Shown piece by piece: positions 1 through 8,861 of a stretch of 64,000 bases of DNA. The stretch's first letter is position 1, and every line of letters begins with the position of its first letter. The position numbers and the translations under genes are program-made. This DNA comes from Planococcus glaciei. Its GTDB lineage: Bacteria > Bacillota > Bacilli > Bacillales_A > Planococcaceae. The DNA is taken from NCBI RefSeq assembly GCF_900099655.1, contig NZ_FNDC01000005.1, forward strand, positions 142,515 through 206,514. Direction: 5' to 3'. A model generated the notes under the pieces. That model saw only the letters and a list, made by a program, of their open reading frames with translations, was not told where the DNA came from and searched no databases.

Positions 1-83
1 CTGCTGGTCCGCATTTTGAACATCCAAATAGAAAGCCGTGGGTAAGCGAATCTGCGAGAGTTTTGGATTTCGACATATATTCA

Positions 84-112
84 TTTTCAATAAGCTTAAA
101 AGATGGTATAGT
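84..112 (+). promoter_or_regulatory. Possible sigma-A promoter of the riboswitch-terC unit
   Basis: A TATAGT -10 box at 107-112 lies 17 bases after a weak TTTTCA at 84-89, about 30 bases upstream of the riboswitch aptamer. Position and spacing fit a vegetative promoter, but the -35 match is poor. The first ~135 bases contain no gene I can recognise; one frame is open from base 3 to 138 but has no clear start or family. Confidence 0.35.
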
Positions 113-142
113 AAAGGTACAACTCAATAGACTTTGACTTTA

Positions 143-272
143 TGTCAAGGGGGAGTAGCTGTAGGGAAACCTATTTCACAGTCGTCATTACATGGTTCGT
201 AGCCATCGGTTGTGATAGCAATCAATTTTGCTTAGCGAGACCTTTGCCTTTTATTAGGCAAGGGTCTTTTTT
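143..272 (+). promoter_or_regulatory. yybP-ykoY manganese riboswitch with terminator
   Basis: The leader has both conserved halves of the yybP-ykoY aptamer: GGGGAGTAG near 150-158 and TTAGCGAGACCTTTGCC near 232-247. The second half is also the 5' arm of a terminator (GACCTTTGCC at 238-247 pairing with GGCAAGGGTC at 257-266, then a T run). In this RNA family Mn2+ binding favours antitermination and switches on Mn2+ exporters. The downstream gene is a TerC-family protein, the classic target. Sequence motifs and context are seen directly; Mn2+ response is from family knowledge. Confidence 0.9.
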
Positions 273-301
273 GTTGGCAAAAAACACAAGGAGGATGAAA
301 G

Positions 302-1087
302 ATGGAAGCAATTTTATTGGAGTACGCTTGGGTATTACTGGTTTTGATTGGATTGGAAGGGCTCTTGGCAGCCGATAACGCCGTCGTGATGGCAGTTATG
401 GTGAAGCACTTGCCGAAAGAGCAGCAGAAAAAAGCATTATTTTACGGATTAGCAGGGGCATTTATCTTCCGTTTTGCCGCTTTGTTCATGATCACGTTGT
501 TGGTGAACATCTGGCAGATTCAGGCACTCGGGGCCGCGTATCTATTATTCATCTCGATTAAACACATTTACGATCAGCGAAAAAGTGAAACTGGCCATGC
601 CATTGATGTGGAACCAGAACCGAAAAAAGGTTCCGGCTTCTGGATGACCGTGTTGAAAATTGAAATGGCGGATATCGCGTTTGCGATTGACTCGATGCTC
701 GCAGCGGTAGCGCTTGCTGTTACATTGCCGCATTTGAATGTATTCGGAATGAGCGATATCGGAGGCATCAACTCCGGACAGTTCTTCGTCATGCTTGCCG
801 GTGGATTGATCGGCGTCATCATTATGCGATTCGCTGCACACAAATTCGTTAAGCTTTTGGAAACGTATCCGCAGCTGGAAACAGCCGCATTCGTCATTGT
901 CGGATGGGTAGGGGTCAAACTTCTTGTGATGACGTTGTCACACGAAAAGCTGGGCATCTTGCCGCATGACTTCCCGCACTCGACGCCATGGACGATTACG
1001 TTCTGGGTTGTATTGGTCGGCATCGTCGTTGTCGGAGCATTGCTTGGGGTTAAAAAGAAAAAAGAAGAAGAAGCTGAAGCAAAATAA
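302..1087 (+). CDS. TerC-family membrane protein, probable Mn2+ exporter
   Basis: A 261-residue integral membrane protein with about seven hydrophobic segments and the TerC-family N-terminal motif GLEGLLAADNAVV, whose acidic residues are thought to bind metal, plus a second conserved acidic stretch (KIEMADIAFAIDS) near 115-130. B. subtilis relatives YceF/YkoY (MeeF/MeeY) export Mn2+ and help metalate secreted enzymes. The start follows AGGAGG. The Mn2+ riboswitch immediately upstream makes manganese the likely substrate. The tail is rich in Lys and Glu. It appears monocistronic, with a terminator just after the stop. Confidence 0.9.
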   Translation: MEAILLEYAWVLLVLIGLEGLLAADNAVVMAVMVKHLPKEQQKKALFYGLAGAFIFRFAALFMITLLVNIWQIQALGAAYLLFISIKHIYDQRKSETGHAIDVEPEPKKGSGFWMTVLKIEMADIAFAIDSMLAAVALAVTLPHLNVFGMSDIGGINSGQFFVMLAGGLIGVIIMRFAAHKFVKLLETYPQLETAAFVIVGWVGVKLLVMTLSHEKLGILPHDFPHSTPWTITFWVVLVGIVVVGALLGVKKKKEEEAEAK

Positions 1088-1098
1088 GCAAGAAAATC

Positions 1099-1137
1099 AA
1101 GAGCCTGCTTGGATACCCAAGCAGGCTCTTTCATTTT
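1099..1137 (+). terminator. Rho-independent terminator after terC-like gene
   Basis: A 12-bp perfect stem (AAGAGCCTGCTT with AAGCAGGCTCTT) followed by a T-rich stretch. Confidence 0.85.
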
Positions 1138-1206
1138 GTGGTTTTTATCCACTGCGGTGAACATGCCGATAGAAGAGGAAGAAATTTGGGTGGAACGGAA
1201 GGGCAG

Positions 1207-1431
1207 CTAATGCGCCGAATTGATGTAACTTTCCTCATGATGCACCATCAATTGTACAGACGTGCAGTGTGGGCAAACACTATACCCTTTTTGAATTTGG
1301 AGTGACTCGATATAAACAGGGCAGTCCTCAAACTCGCGTTTTTCAATCGGTGTCGTTATAAATCCGCACCGGTCTCCGGCATAGACGCGTTGGTGAATCG
1401 TTTTTGTTGCATGATCAATTAAATATTTCAT
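1207..1431 (-). CDS. Hypothetical 74-residue Cys-containing protein
   Basis: Starts MKYLIDHATK and is 74 residues long. The ATG at 1431 is chosen because AAAGGAG lies 8 bases upstream; a GTG three codons earlier would abut the Shine-Dalgarno. It has three cysteines after the N-terminal part (DRC near 24, then CPHC near 55-58), a pattern compatible with a small zinc-binding protein, although the family is not recognised. It is convergent with the preceding gene, and no function can be assigned. Confidence 0.6.
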   Translation of the reverse strand: MKYLIDHATKTIHQRVYAGDRCGFITTPIEKREFEDCPVYIESLQIQKGYSVCPHCTSVQLMVHHEESYINSAH

Positions 1432-1773
1432 TTCCCACACTCCTTTCTACAAGAAAAGGCAAGTATTCTATGGGTGTCTTATCCTTAGCTTACAGAAGTG
1501 CTAAAAAGAAGGGTAGTGCCGAAAAGTCTATTTTTATCTGAAAAATCAGATTTTATTTTATAGAAAGGAAATAAATATGGATTTTCTTAAGTCCTTTTGC
1601 CTATTCTGTGAGCACATCAAAAGTCCGTTGAGGAGAAACCGTCAATTCAGTGCCGAGTTTTCCTTTTCTTCATGCTGAAGCAAGCCGAATAAAATCCGTA
1701 TCTAGTCGAAGCCGATTCCTATATAATAGAGCTAAATTAGAAGAACGTTTTCTGAAAGCAAGGGGGCTTTAGA
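1432..1773. other. Intergenic region between divergent genes
   Basis: About 340 bases with no coding signal. It holds a small hairpin (ATCTG/CAGAT near 1537-1553) and a TATAAT -10 at 1722-1727 that probably serves the downstream MpsC-like gene; its -35 region is weak. A stress-sigma promoter was looked for, but none was convincing. Confidence 0.4.
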
Positions 1774-2481
1774 ATGGCAAAAGAAAAAACGCTTGAATCG
1801 GAAATCGGCAGCTATTTTTCAAACTTGCTGCGGACAAATTTTGGCAAAGGGCCGACGTCGGTTTACGTCACAATTGCTGAACCTTTTATCACGGTTCATT
1901 TTCGCGGTTTTATTTCGCCGATGGAGCGGGTGCTGATCAACCAAAAAGAACATCAGCGGATTCTGGAAACCCGAGATTTAATGATGGATGAGTTGAAACC
2001 GGACATTATGCTTGAACTAAGCAAGCATTTGAACAACGATGTACAAGAATTGTATGCGGACTGGAACCTTGAAAAAGAAACCGGCATGATTATCAGTGTC
2101 TTGAATGGGGATGATTCTGAAGGCTCCATGCCAGTTCCAGAGGATATAGATTTAGAAGCTTTCCGTGGAAAAATCATCGAAGCGAGCAACAAGGCGCAAA
2201 AAGCTCCAGGCAGTACCACCATCTATTGGCTGAGTGACCGGACGATTGTCGTGCGGCGCACGGAAATTTTGGTGGAGATTGAAAAGGCACTGATCAAGAA
2301 TGGATTTGAAGAACAATTGAAATTGGCTAAACGCCCGCTCGAGCATCAAATGCTGCTGGAAGTAGGGATAGAGTCCGTTTTAAACCGCTCCATAGCCGAA
2401 ACTTTTTTGGATTGGAATTTTGAAAAAGACTTAGGCTTTACCATCTTTTTATTGGAACCCCCAAAAGCGAACGAAACCTGA
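1774..2481 (+). CDS. Tandem MpsC/DUF2294-domain protein
   Basis: 235 residues made of two related halves of about 110 residues, each beginning with an amphipathic helix and ending in a matching signature: VQELYADWNLEKETG near 90-105 and IAETFLDWNFEKDLG near 208-222. This is the DUF2294 family, named after MpsC of the staphylococcal Na+-dependent membrane potential-generating system. Single-domain members are about 120 residues, so this is an internal duplication. No mpsA or mpsB lies nearby, so a role in ion transport is uncertain. There is no signal peptide or membrane segment. A strong terminator follows. Confidence 0.75.
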   Translation: MAKEKTLESEIGSYFSNLLRTNFGKGPTSVYVTIAEPFITVHFRGFISPMERVLINQKEHQRILETRDLMMDELKPDIMLELSKHLNNDVQELYADWNLEKETGMIISVLNGDDSEGSMPVPEDIDLEAFRGKIIEASNKAQKAPGSTTIYWLSDRTIVVRRTEILVEIEKALIKNGFEEQLKLAKRPLEHQMLLEVGIESVLNRSIAETFLDWNFEKDLGFTIFLLEPPKANET

Positions 2482-2493
2482 AAGGGGTCAATG

Positions 2494-2535
2494 ATTGCCG
2501 GCATGCAGAACCTCTTGCATGCCGGCAATTTTTTA
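2494..2535 (+). terminator. Rho-independent terminator
   Basis: A 14-bp stem starting ATTGCCGGCATGCA, with its exact complement at 2516-2529 and a T run. Confidence 0.85.
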
Positions 2536-2632
2536 TGCGAAAATCTTCGGATATTGTTAGTAATTCCAAAAGAAAAGGTATAACACTAATACGCCAGGCT
2601 TGAAAGCGAACGGCCGATTAGGAGGGTAAGAT

Positions 2633-3655
2633 ATGTTCGAGCTGATGAAGAGGGCCGTCAAAATAAATACAGCCAAGTTATTGATTTTTACAGCAATATT
2701 TTATGTACTTTCTGCGTTTATCATCCATTACCTTGAACCGGAGGAATTTCCAACGCCCTTTATCGGGTTCTGGTGGGTCATGACGACCGTCACGACCATC
2801 GGGTATGGCGATTATGCGCCGCGCACCGTTCCGGGGATGCTGTATGGCATGTTCCTGTATTTGTTCGGCATTGGATTGATCGGGGTCATTCTTGGAAAAA
2901 TTGTGGATGCGTATTCTTATTTTAGGAGGATGAAAATGCGGGGAAAATTGGATTACAAAGGAAACAATCATTTTCTGCTGATTGGCTGGTCCAAAAGCGT
3001 CCAGAAGACAGTGGAAGAAATACTGGCGAATAAAGATGTCGACAACGATGTCGTGCTGATCGATCATTTAAAGGAATCACCGTTCGTACACGAACGGTTC
3101 CATTACATCCGCGGCAATCCGACCGATATGGACATACTCCAAAAAGCGAATATTGACAAAGCCAATTCCGTATCAGTATTTGCTTCAGAAAACGAAGACG
3201 AAGTGACGACTGACGGAAAAACGCTGTTGGTCGCTCTGGCAATCGAAGAATACGCAGAAGCCCGGAATATTGAAATCTATACCATTGCGGAAATTGTCCA
3301 CGAAGCACATATCCGAATGTTTCAATACGCCAAGGTTGATGAATTCGTGCTGTCCACGGAATCGTTTCCGCATTTGATGACAAAGGCTTTGCTGCACCAC
3401 GGTTCCAGCCGGCTGTTTATGAACTTGATCAGCCATGCCCACGGCGAACATATGTGGGAGATCAAACCGGATCCTTCCTGGAAAACGTACGAAGACGCTT
3501 TCGAATCGTTGCGGCGCCAAGGGGCAAATTTAATCGCAGACGGCAACGACCTGAGCATCATCCGCCGCATGCACGATGCCATTCCCCCTGACTCCCGCCT
3601 GTATGTTATCTGCGATGAAGAAACTTACCGGAAACTGGAGCTGGCACCGCTGTGA
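2633..3655 (+). CDS. K+ channel with RCK/TrkA-N regulatory domain
   Basis: 340 residues in the two-TM potassium channel architecture of MthK and B. subtilis YugO. TM1 lies at about 13-33, followed by a pore helix and the selectivity filter TIGYGD (55-60), then TM2 at about 68-92. A cytoplasmic RCK domain begins near 108 with a Rossmann-type LLIGWSKS, and the C-terminal half resembles RCK-C. It should pass K+ under ligand control; YugO has been linked to electrical signalling in biofilms. The start follows AGGAGG with good spacing. It stands alone between two terminated units. Confidence 0.88.
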   Translation: MFELMKRAVKINTAKLLIFTAIFYVLSAFIIHYLEPEEFPTPFIGFWWVMTTVTTIGYGDYAPRTVPGMLYGMFLYLFGIGLIGVILGKIVDAYSYFRRMKMRGKLDYKGNNHFLLIGWSKSVQKTVEEILANKDVDNDVVLIDHLKESPFVHERFHYIRGNPTDMDILQKANIDKANSVSVFASENEDEVTTDGKTLLVALAIEEYAEARNIEIYTIAEIVHEAHIRMFQYAKVDEFVLSTESFPHLMTKALLHHGSSRLFMNLISHAHGEHMWEIKPDPSWKTYEDAFESLRRQGANLIADGNDLSIIRRMHDAIPPDSRLYVICDEETYRKLELAPL

Positions 3656-3797
3656 GCAAGGAAAAGGCATCTTTGCATCCTAAAAGGGTATAGTAAAAAG
3701 AGAAAAGGTGCATCTTAACGGATGCCTTTTGGCAGAGTAAATTCCTCAGGCATGTGATGCACAATAATAGTACGAAAAAAGAAAGAAGGGACATCCT

Positions 3798-5273
3798 ATG
3801 ACACAGCGACCAGAAAAAACGGAAACCGGGTGGAAGCTTGAAAACAGCTACGCCCGACTCCCGCAAGTGTTTTTTACCCGTCTCCGGCCGGATCCGGTGC
3901 AGTCCCCGAAACTTGTGGCATTCAATGAACCGCTCGCAGAAATGCTCGGGCTCGATATAGAAGATTTGAAAAGCGAAAGCGGCACAGCCATCCTGGCAGG
4001 CAATGAAATTCCGGAAGGTGCATTTCCATTGGCTCAGGCCTATGCCGGCCATCAATTCGGTTTTTTGACGATGCTTGGCGACGGCCGTGCGGTACTGCTC
4101 GGTGAACAGATCACCCCGGGCGGCGAACGGTTTGACATCCAGCTGAAAGGTGCCGGGCGCACCCCTTACTCGCGAGGCGGAGACGGACGTGCAGCCCTTG
4201 GGCCGATGCTCCGCGAATACATCATCAGTGAAGCGATGCACGGCCTCGGAATTCCAACGACACGCAGCTTGGCGGTAGTCGCAACAGGAGAAGAAATCCG
4301 GCGCGAAACCAGCCTGCCGGGTGCTGTATTGACCCGCGTGGCAGCGAGCCATCTGCGCTTTGGGACATTCCAGTATGCTGCCGGAGTTGGCGATATGGAC
4401 AAAATCCGGGCGCTTGCGGACTATGCAATCGAGCGCCATTATGCGGACGTGGACCTTGGCGATAACCGCTACCTTGGCTTTTTCAAAGAAGTGGCAAAGC
4501 GCCATGCCTCGCTCGTTGCGAAATGGCAGCTCGTCGGCTTTATCCACGGCGTCATGAATACCGACAACATGACAATCAGCGGCGAAACCATTGACTACGG
4601 CCCCTGTGCCTTTATGGACATGTACGACCCGGCAACAGTGTTCAGTTCCATTGACCACCAGGGGCGCTATGCTTACGGCAACCAGCCGCAGATTGCCGGC
4701 TGGAACTTGGCTCGCTTTGCGGAAACAATGGTTCCGCTGTTCCATGAAGATTCGGAAGAAGCGGTGAAACTTGCGCAAGCGGTATTGTCCGATTACATCA
4801 AAGCCTATTACGCGCACTGGTTGGCCGGCATGCGTGCGAAGCTCGGCTTATTCAGCGAAGAAGCGGAAGACGAAGTGCTGGTTGCCGATCTGCTCAATTT
4901 GATGAAAGAGTACAATGCGGACTACACAAATACTTTCCGTGCGCTGACGCTTGGTGAGTTCGAAGAAACTTCGCTGTCCGGAAAAGCGGAATTTAACGAG
5001 TGGAAAGAACAATGGGAAGCACGGCTTGCACGCCAAGACCAGTCTTTGGATGAAGCACGCCAGTTGATGCGGAGCCACAACCCATCCATCATTCCGCGGA
5101 ACCACCGCGTGGAAGAAGCACTGGATGCCGCTGTCCAAAGAGGCGACTACAGCGTCATGGAGCGGCTGCTGAACGTACTCGCCGATCCGTTTGCTTATTC
5201 CGAAGAACAAAAAGAGTACACGAAATTGCCGCCGGAAGCGCCTGATTCTTATCAGACCTTCTGCGGAACCTGA
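3798..5273 (+). CDS. selO: SelO/YdiU-family protein adenylyltransferase
   Basis: 491 residues, matching the SelO pseudokinase family, which transfers AMP from ATP to Ser/Thr/Tyr of target proteins in redox homeostasis. Visible family segments are [16 protein letters not shown] (about 115-130, nucleotide-binding loop), [22 protein letters not shown] (catalytic and metal-binding Asn/Asp), and the extreme C-terminus FCGT. The penultimate region carries Cys489 where many eukaryotic members have selenocysteine. The RBS is AAAGAAGG. A GC-rich hairpin terminates it. Confidence 0.92.
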   Translation: MTQRPEKTETGWKLENSYARLPQVFFTRLRPDPVQSPKLVAFNEPLAEMLGLDIEDLKSESGTAILAGNEIPEGAFPLAQAYAGHQFGFLTMLGDGRAVLLGEQITPGGERFDIQLKGAGRTPYSRGGDGRAALGPMLREYIISEAMHGLGIPTTRSLAVVATGEEIRRETSLPGAVLTRVAASHLRFGTFQYAAGVGDMDKIRALADYAIERHYADVDLGDNRYLGFFKEVAKRHASLVAKWQLVGFIHGVMNTDNMTISGETIDYGPCAFMDMYDPATVFSSIDHQGRYAYGNQPQIAGWNLARFAETMVPLFHEDSEEAVKLAQAVLSDYIKAYYAHWLAGMRAKLGLFSEEAEDEVLVADLLNLMKEYNADYTNTFRALTLGEFEETSLSGKAEFNEWKEQWEARLARQDQSLDEARQLMRSHNPSIIPRNHRVEEALDAAVQRGDYSVMERLLNVLADPFAYSEEQKEYTKLPPEAPDSYQTFCGT

Positions 5274-5285
5274 TTATATAGAAGA

Positions 5286-5318
5286 AAAACGGCTAACACG
5301 GGATGGGTTAGCCGTTTA
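5286..5318 (+). terminator. Terminator after selO (hairpin copy 1)
   Basis: AACGGCTAAC pairs with GTTAGCCGTT around a short GC-rich loop. An almost identical hairpin recurs at 5769-5802; the two differ in one loop base. Confidence 0.75.
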
Positions 5319-5379
5319 AGCTTATAGACAAAAGAATTTTTACGCATGAGAAGTGAATGAACATACAACAGGAAATACC

Positions 5380-5765
5380 GGATCCTCCGTTTCAGCCGGA
5401 CGCGTTCCGCGGGCTCGCGCCGAACTAACTCGGAACATACGTCCCGAGTGGATTTCGGCACTTCGCTATCCCGCTGGAGTCGCCGGCTTTCACTTCGAAT
5501 CCTAAACATGAAGATTATCTAGAGGTGTCGCTTTTCTTCTTGAGTTGCCTGTTTAAGAGTCAATCGGATTACCATTCACTTTCGGATCAAAGAGAGACGC
5601 CCCAACCGGTTCGGCCACGGAGACTCCTGTGGGACCAGCGAAAGCTGAAGGCCCCGCAGGAGCAAAGCGACGAGGAGACTGAGGCTGAGCCCACGGAAAG
5701 CGAAGTGGCCGGTCCGGTTGGTTTTATGCATTTCTATTCATTTAAGTTAAACTTTGTCCACAGTC
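5380..5765 (+). repeat. Composite intergenic repeat, copy 1
   Basis: A non-coding element shared with 40451-40836. Common blocks in the same order are CCGTTTCAGCCGGACGC, GCCGAACTAACTCGGAAC, CCCGAGTGGATTTCGGC, AGAGGTGTC, and AAAGCGAAGTGGCC. This copy carries an extra block of about 85 bases (about 5615-5695, beginning ACGGAGACTCCTGTGGGA), framed by GGCCAC/GTGGCC arms. It resembles dispersed repeats common in Bacillaceae intergenic DNA. Reading frames through it look like by-products. Confidence 0.75.
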
Positions 5766-5768
5766 TGA

Positions 5769-5802
5769 AACGGCTAACCCGGGATGGGTTAGCCGTTTTT
5801 TG
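5769..5802. terminator. Terminator hairpin copy 2, downstream of bioY
   Basis: The same hairpin as after selO, with a six-T run on the plus strand. It abuts the bioY stop codon and so may also serve bioY on the minus strand; the minus-strand U run is weak. Confidence 0.6.
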
Positions 5803-6384
5803 TCAATTATATTTCTGGATGATTGGACGCAGGCGGAAGGCGAATAGTCCGGCCAGCACGGAAAGGATCAAGTCCTTTGGCAGCGGAACGGCCATCCAAG
5901 CCCAAGCCATCTGGTAAGTAAAGCCTTCGGGTGCAGCGAACCATAGTTTGTAGGCCGCATACATCCAGTTGGTGCCGAATCCGTAATTGATGACCAGGCC
6001 GACCAGCGCTGCGACGACAAAGCCGGTGCGGGTAGGGAATTTCTTGGCGACCCAGCCGCTTGCCAGTGCAATGAGCACAAACGAAACGATGAAGCCGAAT
6101 GTCGGGCTGATGATGGTGTCCATGCCGCCTGAGAAGCCCGCGAATACCGGAACGCCGGCAAGCCCGATAAAGGCGTAGACGATCATGGCAAACGCGCCTT
6201 TCCGGCTGCCGAGCAAGATGCCTGCTAAGATGGCAAAAAAGGTCTGGAGCGTAATCGGCACACCGCCGATGATAAGGAATGCGGAAATGTTTGCCCCGAC
6301 GGCCATAAGCGCCGCGAACATGGCGATATGTATTAAGTGCAAAGTCTTGGTATGATTGGATGTTCTGGATGGAGCAGTTGTCAT
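5803..6384 (-). CDS. bioY: Biotin ECF transporter S component BioY
   Basis: 193 residues, hydrophobic, with about six membrane helices and typical BioY segments GGVPITLQTFFAILAGILLG and IGLAGVPVFAGFSGG. BioY binds biotin and partners the shared ECF module (EcfA1A2T), which is not encoded here. The ATG at 6384 is chosen because GGAGGG sits seven bases upstream, which drops 15 codons of a longer open frame. It is preceded by a near-consensus promoter overlapped by a BirA-like palindrome, so biotin repression is likely. Confidence 0.92.
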   Translation of the reverse strand: MTTAPSRTSNHTKTLHLIHIAMFAALMAVGANISAFLIIGGVPITLQTFFAILAGILLGSRKGAFAMIVYAFIGLAGVPVFAGFSGGMDTIISPTFGFIVSFVLIALASGWVAKKFPTRTGFVVAALVGLVINYGFGTNWMYAAYKLWFAAPEGFTYQMAWAWMAVPLPKDLILSVLAGLFAFRLRPIIQKYN

Positions 6385-6414
6385 TTTTTTCCCTCCGTTG
6401 TTTGGACTAAATTC

Positions 6415-6443
6415 AGTATAATCAAACATAATATTTGAGTCAA
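6415..6443 (-). promoter_or_regulatory. bioY sigma-A promoter
   Basis: TTGACT (6443-6438) and TATACT (6420-6415) are separated by exactly 17 bases on the minus strand, about 30 bases upstream of the bioY start codon. This is one of the best promoter matches in the window. Confidence 0.8.
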
Positions 6444-6469
6444 CTTAATTTTTAAATAGGTTAACACAA
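6437..6469 (-). promoter_or_regulatory. Probable BirA operator of bioY
   Basis: On the minus strand TTGTGTTAACC and GTTGACTC form an imperfect inverted repeat spaced about 14 bases, the layout of Bacillota BirA boxes (TTAAC...GTTAA type). It overlaps the -35 hexamer of bioY, as expected for biotinoyl-AMP/BirA repression. The right arm is degenerate, so this is a probable site. Confidence 0.55.
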
Positions 6470-6479
6470 AAAGAATAGA

Positions 6480-7010
6480 GTTTTCATTAATTTTAAATTA
6501 AACCTCTCAGGAAGGAAAAAAATGCGTCATTCGTGTTAGAAATGGCAAATGTTCACTAATTCGTACTAGAGGGAGGTGCCCGATTGCTGTTGAAACATGA
6601 TATTATGACAAACGGTGAAATTAAGAGCGGTTCAGCACAAGAAGGTTTTTGGCGATTGGACTGAAAGGATCAACTACATAGCACATGAATAACTGAGTCA
6701 AGAGAAGAAAGTGGCAGTGCGTGTTTTGTATAAGAAATGCCTAGTGATTCAGAGTTTTTTTGAAACGGAAAAACGTAAAAGAAATCCAAAAAAAAGTTGT
6801 TTTTTAGCCATAAAATTATGGTTTAAGGTGCATATCCTGTGGGCAAGCGGGTATGTACTAAAAACCAATAAAATCATTGCTGCTGCCGCTTGGAATTGTT
6901 GCAAAGACCCTGGAAAACACAAAAAATAAATGGAGGAAACGGGGCGCGAAACTAGTTTTTAACCTACGCGGTTGATCAAACGCGGATTGTGTGATCGTTT
7001 TTAAAGGAGT
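6480..7010. other. Long AT-rich intergenic region, no gene seen
   Basis: About 530 bases between the bioY promoter and the glucosidase gene. Short open frames have no family resemblance or ribosome site. Near 6966-6998 there is an imperfect ACGCGG/CCGCG repeat and a GATCA/TGATC dyad just before the Shine-Dalgarno of the next gene, which could be an operator. Nothing else is recognised. Confidence 0.35.
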
Positions 7011-7017
7011 CAGCGAT

Positions 7018-8643
7018 ATGAACAAAAAATGGTGGAAGGAAGCAGTTGCTTATCAAGTGTATCCGCGAAGTTTTAAAGATTCGAATGGCGATGGGCTTGG
7101 CGATCTGGCAGGTGTGGCAAGCAAGCTCGATTATTTGCAGGAGCTTGGCATCGACGTCATTTGGATTTGTCCGATGTACCAGTCGCCGAATGATGACAAT
7201 GGCTACGACATCAGCGATTATCAGGAGATTTTAGACGAGTTTGGGACAATGGAGGACTTTGACCATCTGCTTGATGAAGTGCACAAGCGCGGCATGAAAC
7301 TCATCATTGATCTGGTCATCAACCATACAAGCGACGAACATCCCTGGTTCCAGGAATCCCGTTCATCAAAAGACAATCCGAAGCGGGACTGGTATATTTG
7401 GCGGGACGAACCGACCAACTGGGAAAGCATTTTCGGCGGGCCAGCCTGGGAGTACGACAAAGAGACGAAGCAGTATTACCTGCATTTGTTTTCAAAGAAA
7501 CAGCCGGACTTGAATTGGGAGAACCCCGAAGTGCGAAAAGCGTTGTACGAAATGGTGAACTGGTGGCTGGACAAAGGCATCGACGGCTACCGGGTGGATG
7601 CCATCAGCCACATCAAAAAAGATTTCAGCGACATGCCGGACGATGCTCATCGGGCGTTTATCCCGGCTTGGGAAAAAATGATGAACGTCGAAGGCATCCA
7701 GCCGCTGCTTGCTGAACTTCGCGATGAGACGTTTGCGAAATACGACATCATGACGGTCGGAGAAGCAAACGGCGTCAAAGTCGATGACATCGGCGAATGG
7801 ATCAGCGAAGAAGACGGCAAATTCAATATGGTGTTCCAGTTTGAAGATATGGGGCTGTGGAATGCCGATTCAAAACATGGCATTGATGTCCGCAGGCTGA
7901 AAGAAATTCGTTCCCGCTGGCAAAAAGGCGTGGAAGGCAAAGGCTGGAATGCGCTGTTCATTGAAAATCACGACAAACCGCGCGTAGTTTCGACATGGGG
8001 CAATGACCGGCAATACTGGCGTGAAAGTGCGACGGCATTCGCCTGCATGTACTTTTTCATGCAAGGCACACCGTTCATTTACCAGGGGCAGGAAATCGGC
8101 ATGACCAATGCGCCGTTTGAAGAAATCGAGCATTACAACGATGTGCGGACCCACAATCTTTACTTCTACAAACGGCAGACCGGCATGATGCATGATGACG
8201 TCATGACGCTCATCAAAGCGACGAGCCGCGACCATTCCCGTACGCCGATGCAATGGGACGCAAGCCCACACGGCGGTTTCTCGACTGCGGAACCTTGGCT
8301 CCGGGCCAATCCGAACCACAGTTGGCTGAACGTGGAAGCACAGAAAAACGATCCGCATTCGGTGTTGTCGTTCTATAAACAAATGATCTGGCTGCGCAAG
8401 CACATGGAAGTGCTCGTATACGGCCGCTACAATCTTGTAGAAATGGGACACGAATCGGTTTTTGCCTATACACGGGAAGACGAGCACGAAAAAGTCCTCG
8501 TTGTAACCAATCTGGGGCAGCATGCCTGCTGGTGGGACGAACCGGAAGACGGCACTTTATTGTTAGCCAATTATAAAGTAATCGATCCCAACCAATTGTA
8601 CCCTTACGAAGCACGTGTTTATAAAGTGAAACTCAATCAGTGA
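7018..8643 (+). CDS. malL: Oligo-1,6-glucosidase / alpha-glucosidase, GH13
   Basis: 541 residues. It opens WWKEAVAYQVYPRSFKDSN, typical of GH13 subfamily 31. Conserved regions include DLVINHTSDEHPWF, GYRVDAISHI (nucleophile Asp), GEANGV (acid/base Glu), and FIENHDKPR (third carboxylate). It hydrolyses terminal alpha-1,6 or alpha-1,4 links of isomaltose-type oligosaccharides in the cytoplasm; there is no signal peptide. The ATG at 7018 is chosen for AAAGGAG eight bases upstream. Maltase or sucrase-isomaltase specificity cannot be separated from trehalose-6-phosphate hydrolase by eye, but no PTS gene is near. Confidence 0.88.
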   Translation: MNKKWWKEAVAYQVYPRSFKDSNGDGLGDLAGVASKLDYLQELGIDVIWICPMYQSPNDDNGYDISDYQEILDEFGTMEDFDHLLDEVHKRGMKLIIDLVINHTSDEHPWFQESRSSKDNPKRDWYIWRDEPTNWESIFGGPAWEYDKETKQYYLHLFSKKQPDLNWENPEVRKALYEMVNWWLDKGIDGYRVDAISHIKKDFSDMPDDAHRAFIPAWEKMMNVEGIQPLLAELRDETFAKYDIMTVGEANGVKVDDIGEWISEEDGKFNMVFQFEDMGLWNADSKHGIDVRRLKEIRSRWQKGVEGKGWNALFIENHDKPRVVSTWGNDRQYWRESATAFACMYFFMQGTPFIYQGQEIGMTNAPFEEIEHYNDVRTHNLYFYKRQTGMMHDDVMTLIKATSRDHSRTPMQWDASPHGGFSTAEPWLRANPNHSWLNVEAQKNDPHSVLSFYKQMIWLRKHMEVLVYGRYNLVEMGHESVFAYTREDEHEKVLVVTNLGQHACWWDEPEDGTLLLANYKVIDPNQLYPYEARVYKVKLNQ

Positions 8644-8700
8644 GGTTTTCCACTGACCGTTAAAGCGGGATAAAGTGAAAAAATGAAACAAAATATAAAG

Positions 8701-8731
8701 AAAGCTGTCCTACTGAAGGACAGCTTTTTTG
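8701..8731 (+). terminator. Terminator after malL
   Basis: AAAGCTGTCC pairs with GGACAGCTTT, followed by a T run. Confidence 0.85.
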
Positions 8732-8861
8732 CGGAGAAATAGATTTCTTTTGCAAAGTTTCATTCGTAACCGAGTTTATTTTTAATTGAAAATAAAGTGA
8801 TTTATTCTTTTTCTTATTCGGTAATTATTGGTAATATAAAGGAAGAACTGGAGGTCGGGAA

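Noticed and set aside
142..378. A 78-codon open frame over the riboswitch and the start of the TerC-like gene
   Set aside because: It runs through the conserved aptamer and terminator and into terC in another frame; no ribosome site or family resemblance.
3606..4817. A 403-codon open frame antisense to selO, and similar long antisense frames at 8889-10211 and 45949-46962
   Set aside because: They are mirror frames of strongly conserved genes in GC-rich codon usage, with no recognisable protein features of their own.
5525..5917. Open frames across the composite repeat (also 5252-5509, 40324-40617 and 40379-40660)
   Set aside because: They lie inside the dispersed repeat, read through hairpins, differ between the two copies, and lack ribosome sites.
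6711..6929. A 72-codon frame upstream of malL
   Set aside because: Lys-rich low-complexity reading of AT-rich DNA, no ribosome site, no similarity noticed.
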